Positions 1-10,704 of a stretch of DNA of 64,000 nucleotides are shown here, one piece after another. The position numbers were made by a program, and so were the translations under genes. Origin of the DNA: Campanula takesimana (lineage: Eukaryota > Streptophyta > Magnoliopsida > Asterales > Campanulaceae); contig JAOWBW010000760.1 of NCBI GenBank assembly GCA_026119855.1, positions 372,001 through 436,000 of the forward strand. The letters are read 5' to 3'. Below the pieces are notes generated by a model. The model was given only the letters and a program-made list of their open reading frames with translations. It was not told the DNA's origin and did not search any database. The first letter of the stretch is position 1, and the number at the start of each line of letters is the position of its first letter.

Positions 1-109
1 CGATCCGCCATGACTTCGATGACACAAAATGGAGTCTACAAAATCACCAAATGAAGTTTTCTCTCTCTAAAACTCACCTCTCTATCTCTCTCTAACCTGA
101 AAATGGTGG

Positions 110-152
110 AGAAGAAGAAGAAGAAGGAAGAAGAAGAAGAAGAGGAGGGGAT
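110..152. repeat. GAA/GGA microsatellite
   Basis: Purine-only run built of GAA and GGA triplets. It is simple sequence with no reading frame that matches a known protein. Confidence 0.85.
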
Positions 153-408
153 TTTGGCGTTGTGACCAAGAATCCAGTCAAACTAGAGACTTGGCCACGC
201 GACCATGTTTGCCTCAAGCAATCTCAGCCGTTGGATGATCAATCCGAGTGAGAGAAGATCTGGCCATTCAGCAGCCTTGGCCACATGGACATCATTGCCT
301 CCACAGGAAAAATAACAATTTTACCCCTGGTTTATTCCTTGTTTGTTCATTTTAGGTACCCTTAACCTATTTTTGACCAAAACTCGTTATGTTCCTTCGC
401 CGCAATTA

Positions 409-676
409 ACAGAAACCCGTCTATTTCTATATTGCGTGCACCCCAAAAAATTGCTTAGGACCATCATGATGTCCAGAGGCCCATCTACCTCTATATCATG
501 TGTCTTGTAGATCTATTGTGATTGACAGAGGCCCGTCTACCTCTATATTGCGTAAGATCCAGCACTTGTTATTGCGATTGACAGAGGCTCGTCTATCTCT
601 ATATCGCGTGAGCTCTGGCTATTACCATTTTTATCTTAGGATTATTTAGACCCCGCCGTATTTATATCTCGCACCA
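409..676 (+). repeat. Degenerate tandem array, about 55-105 bp spacing
   Basis: Five related blocks start near 409, 472, 524, 579 and 650. Each has the order CAGAGGCCCGTCTA, then CCTCTATAT, then TTGCGT or similar. Spacing is uneven and the last block is the most diverged. It lies in the 3' noncoding part of the Tat-like element. Confidence 0.65.
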
Positions 677-1023
677 TTATTGTTCGCATCTCTGAACTAC
701 GACTGGCTTGATTCCTCCGAGGATACGTAGGAAGCCTGAAAAGGTTCAGCCACCCGATCGACATGGTCATTTCTCATCCCCAGTAGATGTTTCCCTTACA
801 ATTCGAAGTTATCCCCAGCGGAAGACGTTTCTCCCCACCAGAGGACAATCGTTTACAATTTCCCCAATAGAATTGAACTTCATTTGGCTTGATTCCCCCG
901 CGGATACGTAGGTCGCCTGCCAAGGTCCAGCCGTCCCATCACCCTTCATCTGTTTTGAAACTCATTTTTCAAAACGGATCCTTCTTTTATCGTCGACCCC
1001 CCATTGCCTTGCAAGAAGCATCG

Positions 1024-1035
1024 TCGAGGGGCTAC
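1024..1035 (+). promoter_or_regulatory. Polypurine tract of the Tat-like element
   Basis: The tract TCGAGGGGCTAC lies directly before an LTR starting TGTTAG. A near-identical tract (CCGAGGGGCTC) precedes the LTR at 17288. This is where plus-strand DNA priming would occur in reverse transcription. Confidence 0.6.
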
Positions 1036-1345
1036 TGTTAGTTCCCGATCCAAAAATGAGTTTATTAGGGCTTTCCCAAATATACAAGGACTTTATAGGA
1101 TTAGAAACCTTGTAAATATTTGTCCCGGATTCCCAAAATATATCTCATCATTCTAGAACATCTTAAAAATGGACAAAATAGGGTTTCCATAAACCAAATA
1201 AAACCTTAGCTTGAAAATCACGTCAGCCAGGAATGATGGCCACACGGCCACATTCGACCTTGGCCACATGGCCACATCTGCCCTTGGCCATGCGGCCAAC
1301 CTCTCCTCAGCCAATCTCAGCCGTCTGATCCCTTGGTCAGATGGC

Positions 1346-1352
1346 TATAAAA
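1346..1352 (+). promoter_or_regulatory. TATA box of the Tat-like LTR
   Basis: TATAAAA followed by GGCC, 310 bp inside the LTR and 50-115 bp downstream of the iterated GGCCACA/TGGCCA motif. Position and sequence fit a core promoter; there is no direct evidence of transcription. Confidence 0.6.
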
Positions 1353-1968
1353 GGCCATTCCATTCTCTTGGTTTAGGGTCTGAATTTTGATCAACCTTAG
1401 GCTCCCTAAGTGACGAATTTGCTCTCTAATTAAGCATTTCAAGCTCCCAAGAACATCCTCAAGGTTCCCAAGAAGATCCAAGTTTATTTCTTGCCAACAT
1501 AGGTATGTTTTCTATGTCACGACCCAAAAACTAGGCTCTATTTTATTAGTAATAAATAATTATTATTTATTTATTTGCTTATTTATTTATTTAAATTATT
1601 ATTTATTTAAATATTCATGTGTGCATTTTATGTTTCATAATAATTATGCCTAGCATTTCATTTGGGTCATTTGTGCTAGTGTAGAAGTGTTGAGTCTTAT
1701 TTGTAAGTGGGGAGTTTATTTGAACGGGTAGTATTAGGGGGAGGGGCCTTAGTGTAACATTTCAAATAATTCATCTTCTCCCTACTCCCTCCCTACTCTC
1801 CTCCCTCACCTCCCTCACCCTATCACCCTCACTCACACTCCACCTCCATTTCCCAGCTCATCTCTCTCTCTCTCTCTACATTGGGTAAGTTTTTCTCTTC
1901 CTTCTCTATTCATTTCCTTCCTCTTCCTCTCATTATTTCTCATTTCTTAAAACATGAATCTTGTTTAG

Positions 1969-2031
1969 ATCGTCGATAGGATCGTAGGAAGCCAAAAATA
2001 TTTGAAATCCGTCAACTTTGAGAAAATTCAA
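1969..2031 (+). other. Putative 63-nt leader exon in solo LTR D1
   Basis: Bounded by an acceptor-like TTGTTTAG (AG at 1967-1968) and a donor-like GTAAGT at 2032. An upstream donor GTAAGT sits at 1885, giving an 84-nt first intron. The second intron would end at the pyrimidine-rich acceptor with AG at 3391-3392. Length and borders match the other Tekay LTRs. Splicing is inferred, not shown. Confidence 0.45.
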
Positions 2032-2367
2032 GTAAGTTGCTTTTCCCCCATTTATGCTAAAAATGTTCATCCTATGCTTAGATGATACTATGATTACCAT
2101 TTATTGCTTCTTTGGTTGATTTTGAGATGATTTGCATTTTTATTCATTTTTGTGAAATTTGGTAATTGAATCTTGTGTTGGGTTTCTAGATGTTGTTATT
2201 TAGCCCCATTGCAAGTCTATAAGTTGTTTTGGTTCATAGTTGTGTATATTGTAAGTCTTGGTTCCAAGTAATTGTGAAATGGTGAAGATTTGGGTTTGGT
2301 TTGAGTTTTGGATTGAAAATGGAGAAAACCCAGATTTTTGGCCGGAATTTGCCTTTCCGGGTGAGGA

Positions 2368-2547
2368 GGCGCGCGCACCCTCCCATAGGAGGCGCGCTTA
2401 TGCCCTTCTTAAACAAAAATGCTTCTGTCTCTTGGAGGCGCGCGCACCCTCCCATAGGAGGCGCGCGCACCCTCTCCTCCTCCAAACTTGATTTTCCTTC
2501 TGATCTAGGAGGTGCGCGCACCCTCCCATAGGAGGCGCGCGCACCAT
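2368..2547. repeat. GC-rich GGAGGCGCGCGCACCCTCCC cassette in D1
   Basis: Five or six copies of a unit built on GAGGCGCGCGCACCCTCCCA, alternating with ordinary AT-rich sequence. The unit is nearly self-complementary (GGAGG...CCTCC with a GCGCGC core). It falls in the putative second leader intron, at the same place as the differing GC-rich cassettes of other Tekay LTRs. Confidence 0.85.
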
Positions 2548-4291
2548 CTCCCCTGTTGTGAAATTTATTTCCCTTTTTGTCCAATCTTTCGAGGGCCACA
2601 TCTTGTTCATCCGGACTCCGTTTTAGGCGTATAAACTATCGTTTTAAAGCTCTCCTTGAGCTCTTCGAGATGAGTAAGTAGTTTTGGTTGTGTTCTTGAG
2701 TTAACTGATTCCTTTGTGAATGTATGTGGTATGGGACTTGATTAAATTATTAATTGGAATTATGAAGCACTTTTATGATGCGCGTTTGTTCAATTCATCT
2801 TTTTGGTGATTAATTGGAATGATTCCCTACTTTGGAATCAATGGTTGTTTATTGTGCTAGTATTTTATTACTTAGCCTTTACTTGAAAGTCCAGCTGGTA
2901 TTTTGTGTGTGTTTGGGCGATGCGAAACATTATGATGGCACAGCCAAGTCCATTGTGATGTTGACCATTGTTTTGCCCCATTATTTCCCTTTTCCAGATT
3001 GGCCTTGGAAGAGATAAGTTAGCTTCCTTTGTGAATGTATCTAGCTACCGAGCATGACTTTGTGGCATGGCTCTTGTCCTTTGTGACACTCTTATGGTTA
3101 TTGTTCCGGTACCGGGGATTTCTCTTCAGCTTTCATGCTATTATGAAGATGTTGATGGTTGATTATTGAAGCTGTGCAGCGACCTTTATTTTGTTTATCA
3201 GTTTGGGAAAACCTTGGCTATATCCTTTGTTATGTGTTTATTTCCGCTGCTATCTGTTATGTGATAATTGCTATGTGTTATGTGATTTATTATGGATTAT
3301 TGCATCATAGCATGTCATGTAGTTGCATTAGTAACTTATTGAGATTTATCTCACCCCCCTTTCTTTTATCTTTGTTTTTCCTTAACCCCCAGGTGCTAAG
3401 GATTAGTCTCGCTGATCACGAGAAAGAGGACGTCGAGTGTGGATACATTCTTTTGGGGAAAGTTGTTATAGGTTGGTTTACATTATATAAATGTGTAACC
3501 TTTTTGGGATAGTTGTACCAAACAATGACGTCATTAAGAATTGTACATTTATATTCTGTTGGGCATAAACTTGTGGAAGTTTATGATAGTTGTATTTGGT
3601 TATTATCAAACTTGGATTTGTAAAACTTTGGATCATCACCTTTTGGTATCAAATGGAATTTTTAACTGCGGTATTTCACAGTTTTGGTTTTAAGTCGACG
3701 TCCAGCTCGCGATCTCGGGCCCGCGGGGTTCGGGGTCGCGACATTCTAACTTTTTCTTCATGTTCTTGACATGTTCTTAGTTTAGATTCATAATATTCAT
3801 GTTCCTTGCATGTTTATTCATATGTTCATCATATTATTCATATGTTCATAATATGTTCTTTGCATGTTCATCATATTCATAGATTAAAACCTTATTTATG
3901 CCATATTTAGGGTTGCGATCTTCATGTTTACATGTTATTTCATAGCCGATGATGATCTAGGGTTCACCAACCCGAACACGATCTAGGAACTACTTCTAAA
4001 CCCTAATCTTTAGGTAATTTCCCCCTTATTATGCATGATCTCGATTCTACTGCCTATTCTAAATTCTTCTCAAACTACGCTGACTTGAGCTTCTCACATT
4101 GAGAGGAACGTAGGCAATCTTCAGATTCGGTCTCAAACACATCGCACACAATATACACCGCATCATGATAGAAAGACCGATCATTCAGGCGATAGGAGTG
4201 ATAACGTTCAATATTCTTCTCTTATCGTAATTTGACCCCCAAACCCATTAACATGCTTTTTCTCAATGTTTTGGCTATAATTTAAACGGCG

Positions 4292-4397
4292 TGGTGACTC
4301 TCATAATTTTAAATGTCGTTATGAATATTCCCTTTGATAATAATAATAATTGCAAGATACTTCCCATGCGTCGCTTCATCAAAAAGGGGTATTCACA
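4292..4397 (+). mobile_element. PBS region and leader remnant of the Tat-like element
   Basis: Starts with TGGTGACTCTC, which also follows the LTR at 17288-18218. The next ~100 bp are AT-rich and noncoding. Copia gag homology begins about 4398, so this is where the Tat-like sequence stops. The exact junction is a judgement from protein homology. Confidence 0.4.
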
Positions 4398-5439
4398 CAT
4401 GGCTGCTCTTATCTCATGTAAGATGAGTGAAGGACAACCTATGAGTCCTCATGTTTTGAAGATGAAGGCCCATTTTGAGTATTTGGAGAGACTTGGGCAT
4501 CCAATCTCTGTTGAATTGGCTACTGATTTTGTTCTTAATTCATTACCTAAAAGCTATAATCAGTTCGTCATGAACTTTAATATGCATGGTATGGATAAAT
4601 CTCTATCTGAGTTGCAAGGGATGCTAAAAACAGCAGAAAAGAAAATAATCAAAGAATCCTCTCCTGTGCTAGTGATATATAATGAAGGAAAGGGCTCCAA
4701 AGGCAAAGGTAAGGCAAAAGTTGTCAAACCCAAAATAAGCAAGGCAACTGTTGCCAATGCTACTGTGGCTAAACCTACTTCCCAAAAGGATGAAATTTGT
4801 TTCTACTGTAATGATATTGGTCATTGGAAACGGAATTTGAAGGTTTATAAGGAAGAGATGAAGAAGAAGAAGGGCAGTGGGACTGCTTCTACTTCAGGTA
4901 TCTATGTTATAGATATACTCCTTTATACTTCCAGTTCCTGGGTATTAGATACCGGATGTGGATCTCACATTTGTCTAAATGTGCAGGCACTAAAGAATAG
5001 GAGTTTACTCAAAGATGGCGAAGTAGACCTACGCGTTGGGAATGGAGCAAGAGTTGCTGCATTAGCCGTAGGAACCTATGAAGTCATTTTACCTAGCGGA
5101 TTAATTATTGTTTTGAACAATTGTTATTACGTTCTGGATTTGAGTAGAAATATTATTTCGGTTTCTTGTTTGGATAATGAAGGTTATAGTTTTCTTATTA
5201 AAAATAAGAAGTTTTCTATTTATTTAAATGATATGCTTTATTGTACTGCATGTTCATTTAATGGCCTTTATATCCTTGATGTTGAGAATGGAAATAATGA
5301 TGATATCTATAATGTAAATAAGAAATCCAAACCTAATGATGAAAATCATACATATTTGTGGCATTGCCGTCTTGGTCATATTAATGCGAAGTGTATCTCA
5401 AAACTCCATGGGTGGGGACTGACTTTTAGAATCACATGA
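4398..5439 (+). pseudogene. Copia gag C-terminus, protease and GAG-pre-integrase
   Basis: The protein includes the gag segment with YLERLGHPIS, then a zinc knuckle (CFYCNDIGHWKRNL, about 4798-4839) in which the last cysteine of CX2CX4HX4C has become leucine. The protease motif WVLDTGCGSHIC follows near 4940. The GAG-pre-integrase box LWHCRLGHIN lies near 5360. The frame is lost near 5410, where homology jumps to another frame. In a live element gag packages the RNA and the protease cleaves the polyprotein. The N-terminal half of gag is absent. Confidence 0.85.
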
Positions 5440-6535
5440 TTTTGAATCATATGAAACTTGTGAGTCTTGTTTACTTGGAAAGATGAAAAAGACACCTTTT
5501 ACTAAGAGTAGTGAAAGGGCTAGTGACTTATTGGGACTCATACATACTGATGTGTGTGGACCAATGAGCAGCAGTGCTAGGGGAGGATATCAGTACTTCA
5601 TAACATTCACCGATGATTTTAGTATATATGGGTATGTCTACTTGTTGAAAAACAAAAGTGAATCCTTTGAGATATTTAGAATATTTCAAAATGAAGTACA
5701 AAATCAACATGACAAAATTATTAAAGCACTTCGATCTGATCGTAGTGGAGAATATTTAAGCCAAGAATTTGACAATCATCTTAAAGATTGTGGAATTGTT
5801 TCACAATTAACTCCACCTGGAACACCACAATGGAATGGCATGTCTGAGCGGAAAAATAGGACATTATTGGATATGGTCCGCTCCATGAATAGTCAAGTTG
5901 ATCGAGATGGTACTTTTTTAGAGAAAGAGTTCCTCTCTAAAAGAACTAGCGGGAGTAAAATTAATCTCAAAGAGGTTCGAGAACTTGAAAATAACCTGGA
6001 ACATATTGTTGGATCTGAACAAGTTTCACAAGGAGTTGTGGAACCTATTCAGAATACTCAATTTCCTCGCAAAACTGGTAGGGTGCGATCAGAACCTGAG
6101 AGATATAGATTTCACATGACGGATAGCAATGAAGTACAAGTCATTGAGAATGACAATCCTACTTCCTACCAAGAAGCGATGTCCGCTCCTGATTCAGATA
6201 AATGGCTTGGAGCCATGGAATCTGAAATCCAATCCATGTATGATAATCAAATGGGTTTTCAAAAAGGGTTCAAATGGGTTTTCAAAAGGAAAACTGACAT
6301 GGATGGAAAGGTTCATACTCATAAAGATAGACTTGTAGCAAAAGGCTATAGGCAGATTCATGGTATTGACTATGATGAAACCTTTTTGCCCATTGCAATG
6401 ATCAAGTCTATAAGAATTTTGCTTGCCATAGCCGCATATTTTGACTATGAGATATGGAAAATGGATGTCAAAACTGCGTTCCTTAACGGGAACCTGCTTG
6501 AGGATGTATATATGACTCAACCTGAGGTTTTGTAA
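5412..6535 (+). pseudogene. Copia integrase (internally deleted) and start of reverse transcriptase
   Basis: Homology resumes one frame over, with the CESCLLGK zinc-binding end and the catalytic core: first Asp in HTDVCGP, second Asp in LRSDRSGEY, Glu in WNGMSERKNR. After LLDMVRSM (about 5885) the integrase C-terminal part is missing and sequence passes into a linker with GRVRSEPERY, then reverse transcriptase (KWVFKRKTD, DYDETF, MDVKTAFLNGNL). The three integrase acidic residues are present, but the deletion and frameshifts rule out function. The frame ends with a stop at 6533-6535. Confidence 0.85.
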
Positions 6536-7373
6536 GTCCAGAAAATTCTAACATAGTTTGCAAGTTGTAGAGATCCATCTATGGATTAAAGCAAGCTTCT
6601 AGGAGTTGGAATCTTCCATTTGATGAATCGGTCAAAGAGTTTGGCTTCATCAAGAACGAAGATGAACCTTTTTTATACAAGAATATTAGTGGGAGCGTAG
6701 TATTATTTCTTGTGCTATATGTTGATGACATATTACTCATTGGAAACGGCATTCCTGCACTTCAGTTTGTAAAGACTTGGTTAGGAAAGTGTTTCTCAAT
6801 GAAAGATATGGGAGAAGCCGCTTACATCCTTGGCATAAGAATCTATCATGATAGATCTAAGAAGTTGATTGGTTTAAGTCAAAGTACCTACATTGACAAA
6901 GTTCTTAAGAGATTCCGCATGGAAAACTCTAAGAGAGGAAATTTGCCAGTGGGGCATGGCATAACTCTAAGCAAGAATCAGTGTCCCAAGACAACTTATG
7001 AACGTGAGAGAATGAATTGAATTCCATATGCTTCTGCAATTGGTTCCATCATGTATGCCATGATTTATACTAGACCCGATGTCTCTTATGCCTTGAGCAT
7101 GACGAGCAAATACCAATCGGATCCTTGTGAGATTCACTGGATTGCAGTCAAGACGATTCTTAAGTACTTACGAAGGACTAAAGATTCGTTCTTGATGTAT
7201 GGAGGTATGGAAGGTGATCTTATTGTAAGTGGTTACACAAATGGAAACTTCCAAACCGACAAGGATGATTCTAGATCGCAATCTGGATTTGTGTTTGTGC
7301 TTAATGGAGGTGCTGTTAGCTGGAAGAGTTCTAAGCAAAATACCATAGCAGATTCTACAACTGATGCTGAGTA

Positions 7374-7858
7374 TAGGGATGACCAAAACCGGTTCCGGAC
7401 CCGGTTCCGGTTCGGAACCGCCGGTTCCAGTTCGGCATATATGTGACCCTGAACCGGCCCGCGCTTACACCGGTTCCGGTTCCGGTCATCACAATCCGGT
7501 TCCGGTACGGTTCCGGTCCGGTTCCGGTTCAGTCCACGCTACCTTTTTTTATTTTTTTTATCATACAATAATGAATAAACATGTTAAAATTTATTAAAAG
7601 ACAAGAGATTTTTATTTTATAATACACTAATGAATAAACATGTTAAAATTTATTGAAAAATAAGAGATTTTTTTTTTTTTTTAATGGAAATGCCGATCCG
7701 GTTCCGGTTCGCCATATATGTGACCCTGAACCGGCCTGCGCTTACCACGGTTCCGGTTACTCCGGTTTCGGTTTACTCCCCGGTTTGCTCCGGTTCCGGG
7801 TTTTTCCGATCCGGTTCCGGTCCGGTTTTCCGGTTCCGGTCCGGTTTGGCCATCCCTA
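7374..7858. mobile_element. hAT-type nonautonomous MITE, 485 bp
   Basis: Terminal inverted repeats TAGGGATGACC and GGCCATCCCTA bound a 485-bp insert, flanked by a perfect 8-bp duplication GCTGAGTA (7366-7373 and 7859-7866). An 8-bp duplication and TAGGG-type ends are hallmarks of the hAT superfamily. There is no transposase. Both ends are packed with CCGGTTCCGG repeats, probable subterminal transposase-binding sites. The centre is AT-rich. Confidence 0.93.
7562..7681. repeat. AT-rich direct duplication inside the MITE
   Basis: Two about 60-bp units in tandem, each containing AATGAATAAACATGTTAAAA followed by a T-rich run. They differ at several positions, so the duplication is not recent. Confidence 0.75.
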
Positions 7859-8202
7859 GCTGAGTATATTACTGCATCCGATGCTGCTAAAGAGGATGTT
7901 TGGATTAAGAAGTTCATTAGTGAACTAGAGGTGGTTCCTAGCATTGCTAATCCAATAGACCATTATTGTGATAATAATGGTGCTATTGCTCAAGCAAGGG
8001 AACCTAGATCACATCAGAAATCCAAACACATACTTAGGCGTTTTAATATCATTCGAGAGATTGTTGATAGAGGAGACGTAAATATATGCAGAGTACCAAC
8101 TGAGGATAACATTGCTGACCCATTGACAAAGGGTCTTCCGCAAGCGAAGTATGATGGTTATGTTAGGTCTATGGGTATTCGATACATTAATTAGGCCTAG
8201 TG

Positions 8203-8214
8203 CAAGTGGGAGAT
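8203..8214 (+). promoter_or_regulatory. Copia polypurine tract
   Basis: CAAGTGGGAGAT directly precedes the LTR start TGTTGG, nine bases after the pol stop codon. This is the usual copia arrangement. Confidence 0.85.
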
Positions 8215-9597
8215 TGTTGGTGTGTATGCCCTAGGCACGTTGTTTTAGCGATTAATGTTAATATTTGCTATAATCTTTAATAAAGATATTGAATGTTTGA
8301 TTATTATATCTTTTGCATGTTTATTATAATAATCACCATCCCTGATAATTATGATTAATTATTAGTATAATTTTAATAGATAATCATATGATGATTATGT
8401 GTATGGGATACAATTAGACTTATGTGTATTTGTTGGAGAACAAATACTGGCTGACCCCTATGAGATTTATGTCATGGTCACAATTTCATAATTAAGTCTC
8501 ATATAGTTATATCACGGAATCTCTAGACTTGAGATTATTACAGTCTTCCACTTGATGAACAATTCGTTTGACATATTCAAATGTTACCTTTAACCAGGTA
8601 GCTATAAAGAATATGATTGTCATAATTAGAATCATGTAGGGAAAGGTAATAAGCCAAGATGGGATTTGTTCCTCGTAAAGAGATCAAGCTTTGGCCACTC
8701 GATGAATGGTATTGATGAAATGCATGGCCATGCTCAAATGAATTGATTGGATCAATGTCATTTGTATTATCAATACATTAGGGATCGAGAAAGCATTAAA
8801 CAATGTAAGTTGACCATTGACCATGGCTTACGTTCAATAGACATCGTGAAACAAAGAGATAGTGTTATGTTCTATTTAGGAAACTTTGGATTTCAAAGTT
8901 ATTCTATTTGGGTAGTCATAATGGCTTGCTAGAGTCCACTTATGACTTACAAGGTTTGAATGGTTCAGACTCATTACCAACTTAGAATAATCATATTGGG
9001 TCACACACGCAGAAGGGATAATTAAAAGGAGCGAAAAATGAGGAAACTGATAGGGGCAGCCGTACGGCTGGAATGGGACCGCACGGCTGGGATTCTGCCG
9101 TACGGCTCCCCCCGTAAACCAGTTTATTTTATGTCTTTTCTTGGTGGACAAGAAGACCTAATTCCTCAAGGGTTTTGGAAACCTCTTGTATATAATGTGG
9201 ACTGACGGGAATTGTTCCCATAACATTGATTTGATCAATTCCAAACTCTTTCTTGGAGAAAGAAAATACACATTATATTCTTAGGTTATTGTATTTGATT
9301 ATTCCAATCATCAAATCACAATAATCATTAGAAGCTTTGAAGAATCGTTCTTCAACATCGTTTTTCAAACCGAAGGCCTAGCAGTCAAGTTCAAGAAGGC
9401 GTTCTTGAAATCTGTTCATTGTGTGGATAACCGATAGAGGGTGCATCTTAGCATTTTGATTCAAAGTTTTCACATCTCAATTTAACGGTTAGTTTTCTTT
9501 CATCTTTTTATTATGAATTATTGTTCATAATGGATCTAGGCTATTGGGTTTTATTCATGTCTTTCTTCCGCTGTGCATGATGGCAAAAATCCCAACA
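8215..9597 (+). mobile_element. Copia 3' LTR (LTR1)
   Basis: 1383 bp, starting TGTTGGTGTGTATGCCC and ending CCCAACA. The left border is fixed by the polypurine tract. A TATATAA box lies at 9189-9195. Three CCGTACGGCT-type repeats lie 80-135 bp upstream of it. The end abuts a related LTR with no sequence between. Confidence 0.88.
9056..9109. repeat. CCGTACGGCT palindromic repeats in LTR1
   Basis: CCGTACGGCT, CGCACGGCT and CCGTACGGCT within about 50 bp. The core CCGTACGG is a perfect palindrome. Similar motifs stand upstream of a minus-strand TATA box near 22320, in an unrelated Tat-like element. Confidence 0.8.
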
Positions 9598-10489
9598 TGT
9601 ATGCCCTAGGCATATTATTGGCACATTGTTTGAGAATGTTTGTTATCACTTTTTCATTTATATAAAGAGATGTTTTGGATTATTATTTATTTTTCATGTT
9701 TTGTTATAATAATCCCTGTCCCTAGTACTTATGAAGAACTAGTATGAGTTTAATTAGATAATTATATGATGATTATGTGTACGGGATACAAGTTAAACTT
9801 ATGGGTATATGTTGGTGAACATGTACTGTACATGACCTAAAGATGAGGTTTATGTCATGGTTATAATGTCGTAATTAAACCTCTAATAGTTATATCATTG
9901 AATCCCTAGACCTGAGATTATTATGGTCTTCCACATAGTAGAAATTATGTTTGACATATTCAAACGTTACTCTTAACCAAGTAATCAAAAAGAATATGAT
10001 TGGCATGATCAAAGCTATGTACGGAAGTGCAATAAGTCAAGATGGGATTTGTCCCTCATTATGAGAGATGTCAGGCTTGGGCCCCTCGATGAATAGTGTT
10101 GATGAAATGCATGGCCGTGCTCAAATGAATTGATGAGATCGATATCATTTGTGTTATCAAACTATTTGGAATAGAGAAAAGTATTGGGCACTCTAAGTTG
10201 ACCATTGACCATGGCTTACGCTCAATGACATCATGGACAAAAGGATTATGATATGTTCTAAAAAGGATTCACAAACATTGACAAGTTATATTAATTGGGT
10301 AGTCATGATGGCTTGCTAGAGTATGCTCATGATTTATGTTATCAAATGGTTTTAATCACATTGCCAACTTAATATAATCCTATGGGGTCACACACAAAAG
10401 AACGAATTCGAAAAGGGCTAAATTGGAATTTTGTAAAGTCTTAAAATTAGATTTTAAGAAGGAAATACGATGATCAAACCAGAGGGGGT

Positions 10490-10615
10490 GATCTGGCCGG
10501 ACCTCTATGAGGACCTGGTCGGACCAATAGAGGGTCCGGGCGCACCTTCTATATGCCCCGGTCGGACCTCACTAGGATCCGGGCGGACCTAGTGCAGGAC
10601 CCGGCCGGACCTACT
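10490..10615. repeat. CCGGNCGGACC repeats upstream of the LTR2 TATA box
   Basis: About six copies of a GC-rich unit close to CCGGGCGGACCT in otherwise AT-rich sequence, 80-200 bp upstream of TATAAATA at 10697. The minus-strand LTR at 12922 has the same motif set split by an inserted solo LTR. Confidence 0.8.
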
Positions 10616-10696
10616 GCTGTGCGTAAAACTGATTTTGGACTCCAGGTTTTTTTTGGGAATTAGACTTCCAAACCTAAAATAGTTGGGTTTAAGAAG

Positions 10697-10704
10697 TATA
10701 AATA
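10697..10704 (+). promoter_or_regulatory. TATA box of copia LTR2
   Basis: TATAAATA followed by CCCCTC. The same box in opposite orientation is at 13346-13353 in the minus-strand relative. Confidence 0.6.

Larger units (their letters stand above)
1..1035 (+). mobile_element. 3' untranslated end of a Tat-like Ty3/gypsy element
   Basis: No coding sequence is visible. The stretch carries a module typical of the end of Tat-lineage gypsy elements: an ACTACG / CTTGATTCC / ATACGTAGG series occurs twice (about 696-757 and 880-935), each followed by a GGTTCAGCC or GGTCCAGCC box. It ends in a purine-rich tract next to an LTR starting TGTTAG. A degenerate tandem array and a GAA microsatellite lie upstream. 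Assignment to Tat rests on recalled family features and on similarity to the other Tat-like copies in this window; the coding part lies outside the window. Confidence 0.6.
1515..3743 (+). mobile_element. Tekay-type solo LTR, copy D1
   Basis: This 2229-bp LTR begins TGTCACGACCC and ends GGGTCGCGACA. It is flanked by the perfect 5-bp target duplication TTCTA (1510-1514 and 3744-3748), which proves a clean insertion into the Tat LTR. No internal region is present, so it is a solo LTR left by LTR-LTR recombination. It shares body sequence with the Tekay LTRs at 28365, 35105, 51371 and 58089 but has its own GC-rich cassette. Short reading frames inside it are not conserved as proteins between copies. 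Confidence 0.93.
1036..4291 (+). mobile_element. LTR of a Tat-like gypsy element, split by a solo LTR
   Basis: The LTR starts TGTTAGTTCCC after a polypurine tract and has a TATA box 310 bp in. It is interrupted at 1514 and resumes at 3749; the two parts total about 1.02 kb. The right border is placed before TGGTGACTCTC, a likely primer-binding region also seen at 18222. The expected terminal CA reads CG there, so that border is less certain than the left one. U3 carries several GGCCACA/TGGCCA repeats (about 1230-1300) close upstream of the TATA box. Confidence 0.6.
6536..8194 (+). pseudogene. Copia reverse transcriptase and RNase H, split by a MITE
   Basis: A degraded stretch (6536-6711) with stops and another frame change leads to the catalytic LYVDDILL box (about 6712) and the LGIRIYHDRSKKLIGLSQ region. 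An in-frame TGA at 7018-7020 interrupts before IPYASAIGSIMYAM. RNase H follows (SGYTNGNFQTDKDD, then SQSGFVFVLNGGAVSWKS) and is cut inside the TDAEY box by the MITE at 7374. Homology resumes at 7859 and ends with a stop at 8192-8194. Removing the MITE and one 8-bp duplication restores continuous homology at that point. Confidence 0.88.
4398..9597 (+). mobile_element. 5'-truncated Ty1/copia element with 3' LTR
   Basis: Contains gag C-terminus, protease, integrase, reverse transcriptase and RNase H in copia order, then the polypurine tract AAGTGGGAGAT and an LTR. The 5' LTR, primer-binding site and gag N-terminus are missing. The reading frame is broken by frameshifts, stops, an internal deletion in integrase and a MITE insertion. 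It is an old, dead copy. Confidence 0.88.

Noticed and set aside
2234..2610. Arg/Ala-rich reading frames (RAPPMGGCARL repeats) in solo LTRs D1 and D2
   Set aside because: They are translations of the GC-rich cassette in several frames on both strands; no protein family and no conserved start.
7364..7944. Gly/Ser/Pro/Arg-rich frames over the MITE
   Set aside because: Produced by the CCGGTTCCGG repeats of the hAT MITE, not by a gene.
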